Source of the DNA: CAYFKJ01 sp964528595
GTDB lineage: Bacteria > Pseudomonadota > Alphaproteobacteria > UBA2966
DNA length: 64,000 nucleotides
NCBI GenBank assembly: GCA_964528595.1
Contig: CAZGTM010000009.1
Location: 1-64,000, forward strand
Direction: 5' to 3'
The position numbers were made by a program, and so were the translations under genes. The notes beneath the pieces were generated by a model. The model saw only the letters and a program-made list of their open reading frames with translations. It made no database searches and was not told the DNA's origin. Positions 31,836-42,534 of this stretch are shown here, in pieces; the stretch's first letter is position 1, and every line of letters begins with the position of its first letter.

Positions 31836-32966
31836 ATGAAATTTTTATCGGTATTTGCTCTACTGTACATACTTTCAATGAAAGCAATTTTACTGGGTGC
31901 CATTCTGGCGTTCGGAAGCCAATCCATGGCGCAAACATCCAGCTCTGTTCGGAGTGTTTTCGGACCTGCATTCTCGCCGGACAACCGGGTTCTTGCTTTC
32001 ACAATTTGTCTTGTTGAGAAGCTATGCAGTATCGCCTTGCATGACATTAGCACCGGAAAGATACGTTTGCTGAAACCACCTGACGGTGAGGAATGGAAAT
32101 ATCCTCGCTTCTCCCGTGACGGACGATTCATAGCATTTGAAACGCGGGACCCGGATAAGGGCTGGTTTGGAAGGAAGGGCTACTACTATTCACTGGCCAT
32201 AATGAATGCCGATGGAACCGGTATTCGTAAACTTACAAAAGATGATGCGTGGCGCGCCTCCCCGACGTTCTCACCTGATGGTACCCGTTTGATTTATATA
32301 CGGTCTGACCTGGAAAGCACTCCGCGGCGTAAGGTCTACGATAACGAGATTTGGGAGATCGACATTGCGACGGGCGAGGAGCGGCGAATCCTCGACATCA
32401 ATTTTTACGGTTTGTCTCAAGCGGAGTTCCTGCCCGATGGAAAACAATATGTCGTTGCGGCTGAAGGGTGGCACGACGCCGGCAGCGAGGAATTCGGAGC
32501 CGGATATCGTCATCGAAAAAAATCACTATGGCGGGGGCGAATTGGAGGGAAGAACTTAGACCTTGTTCGAGGACCCAACACCGTTCCAAATACAAAGGTC
32601 TTTGTGCCGATTTCCATGGGTGGACTAAGCGGAATTACGGGCGATGGTTCTACAATTGCCTTTCTTTACATCACCGGCTACGTACGCGGAATTAAGTACG
32701 ATTATGACCTTTTTATTCAGCATGGGCTTCTACGCAATTCCAAGGTGACAAGGGTTACTGGGGGCCCGGACGCAATTTTTAGTTTGCAGGATATTTTAGG
32801 GTCCACGCTAAGGAGTGCGGGCATTTCGCTCGACGGCCGCAAAGTGGCGTTTACGACATTTGACTATGACGCCAAAGAGTTTGGTCTATGGGTCGGCGAT
32901 ATTGAGAAACGTACTCTTGAGCGAATAAGCCTCGAATTTGCTACCGACAGCGTGCCACCTAAGTAG
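31836..32966 (+). CDS. TolB-like beta-propeller (PD40) exported protein, low GC
   Basis: About 376 aa with an N-terminal hydrophobic signal segment (FLSVFALLYILSMKAILLG...SMA). PD40/TolB-type propeller repeats follow: FGPAFSPDNRVLAF, YPRFSRDGRFIAFE, SPTFSPDGTRLIYI, AEFLPDGKQYVVA and SAGISLDGRKVAFTTFD, about five blades. Start ATG 31836 is inferred; ATG 31791 and 31878 are in frame. Codon use and composition are clearly more AT-rich than the flanking genes, suggesting recent acquisition. It might bind a cell-envelope partner or a carbohydrate. Confidence 0.8.
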   Translation: MKFLSVFALLYILSMKAILLGAILAFGSQSMAQTSSSVRSVFGPAFSPDNRVLAFTICLVEKLCSIALHDISTGKIRLLKPPDGEEWKYPRFSRDGRFIAFETRDPDKGWFGRKGYYYSLAIMNADGTGIRKLTKDDAWRASPTFSPDGTRLIYIRSDLESTPRRKVYDNEIWEIDIATGEERRILDINFYGLSQAEFLPDGKQYVVAAEGWHDAGSEEFGAGYRHRKKSLWRGRIGGKNLDLVRGPNTVPNTKVFVPISMGGLSGITGDGSTIAFLYITGYVRGIKYDYDLFIQHGLLRNSKVTRVTGGPDAIFSLQDILGSTLRSAGISLDGRKVAFTTFDYDAKEFGLWVGDIEKRTLERISLEFATDSVPPK

Positions 32967-32993
32967 TTGTTTCCATTTTGTGCGGCAGTTCTT

Positions 32994-33578
32994 CTAAAGC
33001 GCCGCCTCAACCATATCCAGGTGATCCTGGCCGAAGAACATTTCGTCGTTGACGAACATGGTGGGCACGCCGAAGACGCCGCGGGCGACGGCGGCTTCGG
33101 TGGCGGCGATGAGTTTGTCTTTGACCGGCTGCTCCTGGGTGCGGGCGAAGAGGTCCTCGGCGTCGAAGCCGGCCGCCGTCAGGACCTCAGCAAGGGTGGC
33201 GGGGTCGGACATGTCGCGGGCTTCGGCCCACTGGGCGCGGAAGCTCGCCGCCGTGTAGTCGGCCAGGCGGCCGTCCTCCTCGGCCACCACGGCGCCGCGC
33301 ATCAAGCCGAGCGAGTTGAAGGGCGCGCCGGCGTGGAAATCGAGGGCGATGCCGTGATGCCTTGCCGTGCGCGGCAGCTCGGTCCCCATCATGTAATTGC
33401 GCTTGGAGGGCACATCGACCGGACCGGCGTTGCCGCTCAGCTTGAAGACGCCGCCGACCAGCACGGGGCGCAAATTCACCTCAGCACCGGTGCGTTCCGT
33501 CAGGCCCGCCAGGCGTTCGTGGGCGATGTAGGAGGGTGGGCTGGAGAGGTCGTAGTAGAAATCCAGTGTTGCGGTCAT
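32994..33578 (-). CDS. DsbA-family 2-hydroxychromene-2-carboxylate isomerase-like protein
   Basis: A thioredoxin-fold protein of 194 aa starting MTATLDFYYDLSSPPSYIA, where the SSP triplet replaces the CxxC of DsbA, as in HCCA isomerases (kappa-class GST-like). ARGVFGVPTMFVNDEMFFGQD near the end is the second hallmark. ATG 33578 fits the family start and has GAGG upstream; ATG 33590 overlaps the stop of the glycosylase gene by four bases. It uses glutathione to isomerise aromatic catabolic intermediates or an analogous substrate. Confidence 0.88.
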   Translation of the reverse strand: MTATLDFYYDLSSPPSYIAHERLAGLTERTGAEVNLRPVLVGGVFKLSGNAGPVDVPSKRNYMMGTELPRTARHHGIALDFHAGAPFNSLGLMRGAVVAEEDGRLADYTAASFRAQWAEARDMSDPATLAEVLTAAGFDAEDLFARTQEQPVKDKLIAATEAAVARGVFGVPTMFVNDEMFFGQDHLDMVEAAL

Positions 33579-33586
33579 GGGGGGCC

Positions 33587-34249
33587 TCATTTCTGCCTGA
33601 GTTCGATCGCCGCCCTGAAAACGTCCGCGAACATCTCGGGCGTCAGCCGGCGCGTGTTCACGTTATAGCGCGAACAGTGGTAGCTGTCGGCCAGCTTCAG
33701 GCCGCCCGGCAGGTCGTGCAGGGCGTTGTGGCCGAAGGGATAGTCGGCTTTGCGTAAGCCCAAGGTGGTGAGCACGGCGTCATGGGCGATGCGGCCCAGC
33801 GCCAGGATGACGCGGAGTTCCGCCAAGGCCTCGATTTCTGCCGCCAGAAAGGGCCGGCAGGTCTTGGCTTCCGCCCCGGTCGGCTTGTTTTGCGGCGGCA
33901 CGCAGCGTACGGCGTTGGTGATGCGGGCGCCGACCATCTCGAGGCCGTCGTCGGGCCGCTGGTCGTAGACGCCGCGGGCCAGGCCGAAGTCGAGCAAGGC
34001 CGGGTAGAGCAGATCGCCGGCGCCGTCGCCGGTGAAGGGCCGGCCCGTGCGGTTGGCCCCCTTGAGGCCCGGCGCCAGACCGACGATCAGCAGCCAGGCG
34101 TCATCGGGGCCGAAGGGCGGCACCGGCGCGTTGTGCCAGTCGGGGTGATCGGCGCGGTGGCCGGCGAGGAAATCGGCCAGCCGCGGGCAAAGCACGCAAT
34201 CCGGGCCTGGTCCGGCCAGGGCGTCGGCCCGGGACAAAGTTTTGGTCAT
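33587..34249 (-). CDS. family 5 uracil-DNA glycosylase (UDGb)
   Basis: A 220-aa DNA-repair glycosylase. Four cysteines that would bind a [4Fe-4S] cluster are present (Cys18 and Cys21 in DCVLC, then RCVPP and TCRPF). Motif A is GLAPGLKGANRTGRPFTGD, in the UDGb form without the catalytic Asp of family 1, and the C-terminal motif is SYHCSRYN in place of HPSxxN. It removes uracil and other deaminated bases from DNA. Its stop overlaps the DsbA-like frame, and it lies 14 bases after the NYN gene. Confidence 0.9.
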   Translation of the reverse strand: MTKTLSRADALAGPGPDCVLCPRLADFLAGHRADHPDWHNAPVPPFGPDDAWLLIVGLAPGLKGANRTGRPFTGDGAGDLLYPALLDFGLARGVYDQRPDDGLEMVGARITNAVRCVPPQNKPTGAEAKTCRPFLAAEIEALAELRVILALGRIAHDAVLTTLGLRKADYPFGHNALHDLPGGLKLADSYHCSRYNVNTRRLTPEMFADVFRAAIELRQK

Positions 34250-34263
34250 GGGGACGCCCTAAA

Positions 34264-34941
34264 TCAGGCGACGGTCGTGATGGTTTCCGTATCCGGCAAT
34301 TCGGCTTCCGCCGGCGTGCCGTGCGATTCGGTCTGCAGGTTGGTGTCCGCCAATTCACGGTCGTCGGCAACCGGCGTCGGTTCGGCGTGGTGATGGTGAT
34401 GATGGCGGGCGTTGCCTTCGCGGGCGATGGCAACCTGGATATCCGAAAGCTCGATAAAGACGTCGGCCTGGCGGCGCAACTCGTCGGCAATCATCGGCGG
34501 CTGGGAGCGCACGGTGCTCACCACCGTCACCCGCAGGCCCTGCATTTGCAGGCATTCCACCAGCCGGCGGAAATCGCCGTCGCCGGAAAACAGCACGATG
34601 TGATCGAGGTTTTTCGCCATCTCCAGGGCGTCGACCGCGATTTCGATATCCATGTTGCCCTTGATCTTGCGCCGGCCCATGGAATCGGTGAATTCCTTGG
34701 TCGGTTTGGTGACCATGGTGTAGCCGTTGTAATCGAGCCAGTCGACCAGCGGACGGATCGGCGAATACTCCTGATCCTCCAAAAGGGCGGTGTAATAAAG
34801 GGCGCGGATGACGCGGGTATTGTTGCGGAATTCCTGCAGGAGTCGTTTATAGTCTATATCGAAACCGAGCGCGCGGGCGGCGGCGTAAAGGTTCGAACCA
34901 TCAATAAATAGGGCGGTACGTTCGCCTTCATAAAATTCCAT
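34264..34941 (-). CDS. NYN-domain (LabA/DUF88) protein with internal His run
   Basis: A 225-aa protein with an N-terminal NYN (PIN-like nuclease) domain: ALFIDGSNLYAAARALG, KGNMDIEIAVDALEMA and LFSGDGDFRRLV carry the Asp/Asn residues that form a metal site. The last 60 residues are acidic and disordered and include ARHHHHHHAE, a natural six-His run. It is a probable RNase or RNA-binding regulator. The divergent region towards folK (34942-35057) is AT-rich and likely carries both promoters. Confidence 0.88.
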   Translation of the reverse strand: MEFYEGERTALFIDGSNLYAAARALGFDIDYKRLLQEFRNNTRVIRALYYTALLEDQEYSPIRPLVDWLDYNGYTMVTKPTKEFTDSMGRRKIKGNMDIEIAVDALEMAKNLDHIVLFSGDGDFRRLVECLQMQGLRVTVVSTVRSQPPMIADELRRQADVFIELSDIQVAIAREGNARHHHHHHAEPTPVADDRELADTNLQTESHGTPAEAELPDTETITTVA

Positions 34942-35057
34942 AATATCAAATCCTTATACGAGATTATTAAGCTATATTATTAGTATAGAATTGATCGTAA
35001 AATGGTCGTTATTTGTCATCTTTTTTTGTTCTCATTCTAATCTAGGCCGATCCCCCG

Positions 35058-35600
35058 ATGTCGCAAGGAACAAAATTACCAGGGCACAAACTTGTGATCG
35101 CGGACGCCGCCGTGCTGGTGGCGATGGGCGCCAACCTGCCGTCGCGGTTCGGCCCGCCGCGCGAGACCTTGGAGGCGGCCCTGGCAGCGATGACCGAGGC
35201 TGGTCTAAATGTGGTGTCGCGCTCGCCCTGGTACAAGACGGCGCCGGTGCCGGCATCGAGCCAGGACTGGTACGTCAACGGCGTCGCCGCCGTCGAAACG
35301 GAGCTCGATCCCGCGGCGCTGCTGACGGTGCTGCACGAAATCGAGGCCGGCTTCGGGCGCGTCCGCCGGGAAGCCAACGAAGCCCGGCTGCTCGATCTTG
35401 ACCTGCTGGCCCACGGCAGGCTGATCCGCGACGACGCGCCGCCCCTGCTGCCGCACCCCCGCCTGCAGGACCGCGCCTTCGTCCTGCTGCCGCTGGCCGA
35501 CATCGTCCCAGACTGGCGTCATCCGGTAACCGGCGAGAGCTTGAACGTCATGCTGTCGCGCCTGCCGGGGGGACAAAAAGCGGAGCGATTGGCGGATTGA
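35058..35600 (+). CDS. folK: 2-amino-4-hydroxy-6-hydroxymethyldihydropteridine diphosphokinase
   Basis: A 180-aa HPPK, which pyrophosphorylates the pterin in folate synthesis. Family motifs: VAMGANLPSR near residue 21, SPWYKTAPVP, QDWYVNGVAAVETELDP, FGRVRREANEARLLDLDLL with the ATP/Mg site, and LPHPRLQDRAFVLLPLADI. The N-terminal 15 residues extend beyond most homologues, so the true start may lie downstream (GTG at codon 13). It precedes rpoZ, a common alphaproteobacterial order. Confidence 0.95.
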   Translation: MSQGTKLPGHKLVIADAAVLVAMGANLPSRFGPPRETLEAALAAMTEAGLNVVSRSPWYKTAPVPASSQDWYVNGVAAVETELDPAALLTVLHEIEAGFGRVRREANEARLLDLDLLAHGRLIRDDAPPLLPHPRLQDRAFVLLPLADIVPDWRHPVTGESLNVMLSRLPGGQKAERLAD

Positions 35601-35730
35601 CGGCGCATTTTTCATGCTGCAGCGCAAAAAACTCTGATTTTGTTTAGTTATAAAGGACTTCCGTGCTTGCTTTGCCGCGCGGAGTTGCATATTTATGGCT
35701 CTGCAGCAGACCAGTTTTGGAGAACCAACG

Positions 35731-36111
35731 ATGGCTCGCGTCACCGTCGAAGATTGTATTGTCAAGATTCCCAACCGTTTCGACCTCGTCATGTTGTCGG
35801 CCCAGCGGGCCCGGCAGGTATCGTCGGGCGCCGAAATCACCGTCGAGCGCGACAACGATAAGAACCCCGTCGTCGCCCTGCGTGAGATCGCCGATGAATC
35901 GGTGCCGGTCGAAGACCTCATTGAAGCGGTCGTCACCGGTTTCCAGAAGCACGTCGAGATCGATGAGCCGGAAGAAGACGATATGGCTTCCCTGATGAGC
36001 GCCCACGATTGGGCCAACGGCGAGGCCGAGCCGGCCGAACCGGCGCCGGCGCCGGAAGAAGGCCCGACGGTCGGCGAGGAAATTCCCGGAGCCAGTCCGG
36101 AGGAAGCGTGA
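35731..36111 (+). CDS. rpoZ: RNA polymerase omega subunit
   Basis: A 126-aa omega subunit: [38 protein letters not shown] and [15 protein letters not shown] are the conserved blocks. An acidic, Pro-Ala-rich C-terminal tail follows. ATG 35731 matches the universal start; an earlier in-frame ATG at 35695 adds 12 residues without support. It is followed by an intrinsic terminator and the rsh gene. Omega supports RNA polymerase assembly and is part of one ppGpp-binding site. Confidence 0.97.
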   Translation: MARVTVEDCIVKIPNRFDLVMLSAQRARQVSSGAEITVERDNDKNPVVALREIADESVPVEDLIEAVVTGFQKHVEIDEPEEDDMASLMSAHDWANGEAEPAEPAPAPEEGPTVGEEIPGASPEEA

Positions 36112-36182
36112 GGGCGCGCGACCGCAACATCGGTTACTGCCGCCAACGACGGCGACGCTGCTCGCCACCCTTTGCTTCATCG

Positions 36183-36218
36183 AAAACGCGCGATGGTTTC
36201 TCCGCCGCGCGTTTTTTT
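36183..36218 (+). terminator. Rho-independent terminator of rpoZ
   Basis: A 10-bp stem AAAACGCGCG / CGCGCGTTTT with a 13-base loop (36193-36205), running into seven consecutive T at 36212-36218. It separates the folK-rpoZ unit from rsh. Confidence 0.85.
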
Positions 36219-36243
36219 GTGCCTGAAGCCCGGTCTAGCAACT

Positions 36244-36353
36244 CCACCCCCACCCTGTCCCTCCCCCCTCAAGGGGGAGGGAACTCACATTTCGAAAGCG
36301 ATCTCCACTTTGAGTTCCTTCCCCCCTGGCGGGGGAAGGATAGGATGGGGGGG
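36244..36353. repeat. pair of inverted REP-like palindromic units
   Basis: Two copies of a 43-44 base unit face each other across a 23-base spacer. The left copy (36244-36287) has a CCACCCCC start, a hairpin of C- and G-runs and ends GAACTCA. The right copy (36311-36353) starts TGAGTTCC and its complement matches the left copy over most positions. Each unit also folds on itself. This BIME-like layout fills much of the 307-base gap between rpoZ and rsh. Confidence 0.75.
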
Positions 36354-36418
36354 ACAGCAGCAAATTGCGCGCTGTCATCAGGCGATTTGAATTTCGGCTT
36401 TCGGTTAGGCGGCTAGCC

Positions 36419-38572
<2,154 letters not shown>

Positions 38573-38612
38573 GTTATTCCACCCAGCTCAATACCTTGGA
38601 GACCTCCCCAAA

Positions 38613-39200
38613 ATGAAACAGGACGAAGTGCTCGGCCACTTCCGCGAAACCGGCGCCTTGCTTGAAGGCCATTTCCTCTTGTCGTCGGGCCTGCACAGCC
38701 CGATATATCTGCAATGCGCCAAGGTTCTGATGCATCCCGAACGGGCCGGCCAATTATGCCGGGCGCTAGCCGACAAGGTGACGGCGGCGGTGGGTGAGGG
38801 CGCTATCGACATCGTCGTATCGCCGGCCATGGGCGGCGTCGTCGTGGGTTACGAGATGGGCAGACAGTTGGGCGTTTCCGCCATCTTCACGGAGCGCGTG
38901 GAGGGCGAGTTCGTCCTGCGCCGGGGTTTTGAGCTGGCGGCGGGCGCCCGCGTCCTGATGGCGGAGGACATCGTCACCACCGGCAAGTCGTCGCGCGAAT
39001 GCATCGCGGCCATCGCCGCGGCCGGCGGCGAAACCGTGGCGGCAAGTTGTCTGATCGACCGCTCCGACGGCGAGGTTGATCTGGGCGTGCCATTGGTGGC
39101 ATTAACCGGCTTGAAAGTCCCGAGCTATCCGGCGGATGAACTGCCGCCCGAACTGGCCGGCACCGAGGCGGTAAAACCGGGCAGCCGCGGCCTCAAGTGA
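38613..39200 (+). CDS. pyrE: orotate phosphoribosyltransferase
   Basis: A 195-aa PyrE, which converts orotate and PRPP to OMP. The PRPP-binding motif is [14 protein letters not shown] near residue 112. The N-terminal [20 protein letters not shown] and the flexible loop [17 protein letters not shown] match the class that lacks the additional decarboxylase domain. It starts 40 bases after rsh and is followed by DUF2062 and pdxJ, the usual alphaproteobacterial order. Confidence 0.95.
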   Translation: MKQDEVLGHFRETGALLEGHFLLSSGLHSPIYLQCAKVLMHPERAGQLCRALADKVTAAVGEGAIDIVVSPAMGGVVVGYEMGRQLGVSAIFTERVEGEFVLRRGFELAAGARVLMAEDIVTTGKSSRECIAAIAAAGGETVAASCLIDRSDGEVDLGVPLVALTGLKVPSYPADELPPELAGTEAVKPGSRGLK

Positions 39201-39227
39201 ACAACGCGCGTACGGAGTAGGATTACG

Positions 39228-39776
39228 GTGTTTCAACGCCGCAAGAAATTAACGCTGGGCCAGAAGGCCATGGGCTTCGTCTGGCCGCAGATCGGCTGGA
39301 AGCGGGCGACCGTCTATACCAAGCACCGCCTGGCCCGTTTGCCGGGCACGCCTTATTCCATTGCCGCCGGGTTCGCCTGTGGCGCCGCCATGTCGTTTAC
39401 CCCGTTCGTCGGTTTCCATTTCGTGCTGTCGGCCATCATGGCGCTGATGATCCGGGCCAACATCCTGGCCTCGGCCATCGGCACGGCGGTAGGCAATCCC
39501 TGGACATTTCCCTTTATCTGGTGGCTGGTCTATACAACAGGGGCTTGGCTGATGGGTGTCGAGGGCGGCGACGCGTTGCCGGAAACCCTCACCATGACGT
39601 ACATTTTCGACAACTTCATGGACATATTCCTGCCCATGTTGTTGGCCAGTATTCCCATCGGCGCCGTTGTTTGGTGCCTGTTTTATTTTCCGCTGCGTTC
39701 CCTGGTCGCCAGCTACCAAAAGTCGCGGCGCGAGCGTCTGGCCCGGAACCGCAAAGCGGCAAAGGAAGAAGAGTGA
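39228..39776 (+). CDS. DUF2062 membrane protein
   Basis: A 182-aa inner-membrane protein with hydrophobic segments near residues 45-75, 88-112 and 132-158. The DUF2062 pattern is present: [45 protein letters not shown]. The C-terminus is strongly basic ([15 protein letters not shown]). Function is unknown in the family. The stop overlaps the pdxJ start by one base (TGATG). Confidence 0.9.
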   Translation: MFQRRKKLTLGQKAMGFVWPQIGWKRATVYTKHRLARLPGTPYSIAAGFACGAAMSFTPFVGFHFVLSAIMALMIRANILASAIGTAVGNPWTFPFIWWLVYTTGAWLMGVEGGDALPETLTMTYIFDNFMDIFLPMLLASIPIGAVVWCLFYFPLRSLVASYQKSRRERLARNRKAAKEEE

Positions 39777-40522
39777 TGAGCGTTGTGAGTGAACCATCCC
39801 ATCTGCGCCTCGGCGTGAACATCGATCACGTGGCGACGATCCGCAATGCCCGCGGCGTGCCCTATCCCGACCCCGTGCGCGCGGCCGTGGCCGCGGCGGA
39901 CGCCGGCGCGGACGGCATCACGGCGCACCTGCGCGAAGACCGCCGCCATATCTCCGACGACGATATCCACCGTCTCAGCGAAGAATTGGGGCTGCCGCTC
40001 AATCTCGAAATGGCGGCGACGGAGGAAATGCTGCAGATCGCGCTGCGCCACAAACCCCATGCCGTCTGCCTGGTGCCGGAAAAACGCGAGGAATTGACGA
40101 CGGAAGGCGGCCTCGACGTGGCGGGCGGGCACAACCACCTGGCGCCCTACGTTGCTGCGTTGCGGGAAAACGGCAGCCGCGTGTCCATGTTCATCGATCC
40201 CGAGCCGGCCCAACTGGACGCCGCCCGCAGTCTGGGCGCGCCGGTGGTGGAGCTGCACACCGGCAGTTATTGCGAAGCCGAGGGCGAGGACCAGGCGAGG
40301 GAACTGGAGCGCGTCATGACCGCCGCCGCACACGCCGAAAACATCGGGCTGGAATGCCACGCCGGTCACGGCCTGACCTACGATACGGTCGGCCCGGTCG
40401 CCAAAATCCCCAATGTCGTCGAACTCAATATCGGTCATTTCCTGATCGGCGAAGCCATCTTCGTCGGCCTCGAAGCCGCCATCAAACAGATGCGTCTGCT
40501 GATGGACGAGGCGCGGGCCTGA
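39776..40522 (+). CDS. pdxJ: pyridoxine 5'-phosphate synthase
   Basis: A 248-aa PdxJ that closes the pyridoxine ring from 1-deoxyxylulose 5-phosphate and 3-amino-2-oxopropyl phosphate. Conserved blocks: [16 protein letters not shown] near residue 12, [14 protein letters not shown] near 53, [18 protein letters not shown] near 102, and the C-terminal [18 protein letters not shown] phosphate-binding region. Its start is coupled to the DUF2062 stop. Together with acpS it forms a well-known pdxJ-acpS-lepB-rnc-era-recO block. Confidence 0.96.
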   Translation: MSVVSEPSHLRLGVNIDHVATIRNARGVPYPDPVRAAVAAADAGADGITAHLREDRRHISDDDIHRLSEELGLPLNLEMAATEEMLQIALRHKPHAVCLVPEKREELTTEGGLDVAGGHNHLAPYVAALRENGSRVSMFIDPEPAQLDAARSLGAPVVELHTGSYCEAEGEDQARELERVMTAAAHAENIGLECHAGHGLTYDTVGPVAKIPNVVELNIGHFLIGEAIFVGLEAAIKQMRLLMDEARA

Positions 40523-40538
40523 CCTTGGTGCGCCCGTC

Positions 40539-40943
40539 ATGATGATGATCGGCATGGGCAGCGACTTGATCGACATTCGCCGGATCGAAAAAACCTTGGA
40601 CCGCTTCGGCCAGCGTTTCACCGACCGCTGCTTTACCGAACTGGAGCGCGCCAAGTCGGACCGCCGCCTCAACCGTGCCGCCTCCTACGCCAAGCGCTAT
40701 GCCGCCAAGGAGGCCTGTTCCAAGGCGCTCGGCACCGGTTTCCGGCGCGGCGTTTTCTGGCGTGACATGGGCGTCGTCAACCTGCCGAGCGGCAAGCCGA
40801 CGATGGCGCTGACCGGCGGCGCCGCCATCCGGCTGGAGGAAATCACGCCGCAGGGAATGACCCCGGTTATCGAACTCACGATCACCGACGAACCTCCCTT
40901 GGCGCAGGCTATCGTGATCATCACAGCGATGCCAGCGCAATGA
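40539..40943 (+). CDS. acpS: holo-[acyl-carrier-protein] synthase
   Basis: A 134-aa AcpS that transfers 4'-phosphopantetheine from CoA to acyl carrier protein. It shows [17 protein letters not shown] with the metal-binding Asp and [19 protein letters not shown] with the catalytic Glu/Lys motif. ATG 40539 is followed by further ATG codons, so the exact start may be 40542 or 40545. An AT-rich palindrome ATTGTT-TAAT-AACAAT (40950-40965) lies between acpS and lepB and may act as a weak terminator or operator. Confidence 0.95.
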   Translation: MMMIGMGSDLIDIRRIEKTLDRFGQRFTDRCFTELERAKSDRRLNRAASYAKRYAAKEACSKALGTGFRRGVFWRDMGVVNLPSGKPTMALTGGAAIRLEEITPQGMTPVIELTITDEPPLAQAIVIITAMPAQ

Positions 40944-40984
40944 CGATTAATTGTTTAATAACAATATTTTGTGAAAATTAGTTA

Positions 40985-41821
40985 ATGGAATTATTGAAAA
41001 ACATTTGGGAGGCTATCGTCTCTCTCCTGCCCGGCAGCGGTGAAGCCGTCGCGGACGCTGCTGCGGAGGGTGCGGCTGAGGGCGCCGACGCAACCCAACC
41101 TTCCACATGGGGCGAGACATTCCGCACCGTCATTTATGCTGTGCTGATCGCGCTCGGGGTACGGACGGTGGCGTACGAGCCGTTCAACATCCCGTCCGAA
41201 TCGATGCTGCCGACCCTGCTGGTGGGCGACTATCTGTTCGTCTCAAAACTGGCATACGGCTATTCCAAGCACTCGCTGCCGTTCAGTCCGCCGCTGTTCT
41301 CGGGACGAATTTTCGAAAGCCCGGTTGAACGCGGTGACGTCGCCGTCTTCAAACTGCCGACGGACAATTCGACTGACTACATCAAACGTATCATCGGCGT
41401 GCCGGGCGACAACATTCAAATGCGCCAAGGCATTCTTTACCTCAATGGTCAGCCGGTAAAACGAGTGCGCGTGAAGGACTTCGTCCACAAGCGCCCAGGC
41501 GGCAATCGCCACGCCATCCCGACCTACCGAGAAACGCTGCCGAACGGCGTCACCTACCGCACGCTCGATTACGGTTTCACGGAAGCCGACAACACACGGG
41601 TGTTTGAGGTGCCTGACGGCTACTACTTCGCCATGGGCGACAATCGCGACAATTCCGTCGATTCACGGTTTCGCAACGGCGTCGGCATGGTACCGGCGCA
41701 AAATCTGGTGGGACGGGCCGACGTTCTGTTTTTCTCGACCAACGGCGAAAGCGCCTGGTGGGAAATCTGGAAGTGGCCGTGGACCCTGCGGTTTTCGCGG
41801 TTCTTCTCCGGCATTGAGTGA
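40985..41821 (+). CDS. lepB: signal peptidase I
   Basis: A 278-aa membrane-anchored serine protease. It has an acidic Ala-rich cytosolic part, a membrane helix at about 47-64 (RTVIYAVLIALGVRTVAYEPF), then the catalytic Ser73 in IPSESMLPT and the general base Lys134 in DYIKRIIGVPGD. GDNRDNSVDSR near 215 is the conserved box E. It removes signal peptides from exported proteins. The stop codon overlaps the rnc start (TGATG). Confidence 0.96.
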   Translation: MELLKNIWEAIVSLLPGSGEAVADAAAEGAAEGADATQPSTWGETFRTVIYAVLIALGVRTVAYEPFNIPSESMLPTLLVGDYLFVSKLAYGYSKHSLPFSPPLFSGRIFESPVERGDVAVFKLPTDNSTDYIKRIIGVPGDNIQMRQGILYLNGQPVKRVRVKDFVHKRPGGNRHAIPTYRETLPNGVTYRTLDYGFTEADNTRVFEVPDGYYFAMGDNRDNSVDSRFRNGVGMVPAQNLVGRADVLFFSTNGESAWWEIWKWPWTLRFSRFFSGIE

Positions 41822-42534
41822 TGGCGCCCGGCAAGGAACGTGACCGCGACCGGTTACTCAAAGCCCTTGGCCATGAATTCGGGCGACCTGAGTTTCTCGA
41901 GGAAGCGCTGACCCACCCGAGCGCCACGACACGCAAGAGCGCCGGGCGCGGGGAGGGGCGGGACTATGAACGCCTGGAATTCCTCGGTGACCGGGTGCTG
42001 GGACTGGTGATTGCCGATCATCTTCTGAAAACATTCCCGCAGGCCGACGCCGGCCGTCTGGCGCGGCGTTTCAATGAACTGGTGCGACAGGAAACGCTGG
42101 CCGACGTCGCCAACCGCATCGATCTCGGCGATCACATGTGGTTTGCCAAGGCCGAACGCGAGGCCGGCGGCGGGGCCAAACCGGCGTTGCTGGCCAATGC
42201 CTGCGAGGCCGTGATCGGCGCGTTGTTCCTCGACGGCGGGGTCGAGGCCGCCGCAAGCTTCGTTCACCGTTACTGGGACGCCCTGGCCGAGGAACTGACG
42301 ACCGCGCCCAAGGACGCAAAAACGCGGCTTCAGGAACTGGCCCATGCCCGCGCGCTGCAACCGCCCGCCTACCGGGAGGTCTCTCGCGAGGGACCGCCGC
42401 ACGAGCCGGTTTTCACCATCGAGGTATCGGTTGACGGGATTGGCGCGGCGGAAGGAAAAGGCAGCGCCAAACGCGTGGCCGAGCAGGAAGCGGCGGCGGC
42501 GCTGTTTGCCCAAATCGAGGACACGGCCACATGA
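41821..42534 (+). CDS. rnc: ribonuclease III
   Basis: A 237-aa RNase III. The catalytic domain carries YERLEFLGDRVLGLVIADHL with the metal-binding Glu and Asp, and ANACEAVIGALFLDGGVEAA with the second acidic cluster. The C-terminal double-stranded RNA-binding domain spans about 160-230 (TRLQELAHARALQPP ... GKGSAKRVAEQEAA). It processes rRNA precursors and double-stranded RNA. ATG 41821 overlaps the lepB stop; the era gene overlaps the end by ATGA. Confidence 0.96.
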   Translation: MAPGKERDRDRLLKALGHEFGRPEFLEEALTHPSATTRKSAGRGEGRDYERLEFLGDRVLGLVIADHLLKTFPQADAGRLARRFNELVRQETLADVANRIDLGDHMWFAKAEREAGGGAKPALLANACEAVIGALFLDGGVEAAASFVHRYWDALAEELTTAPKDAKTRLQELAHARALQPPAYREVSREGPPHEPVFTIEVSVDGIGAAEGKGSAKRVAEQEAAAALFAQIEDTAT

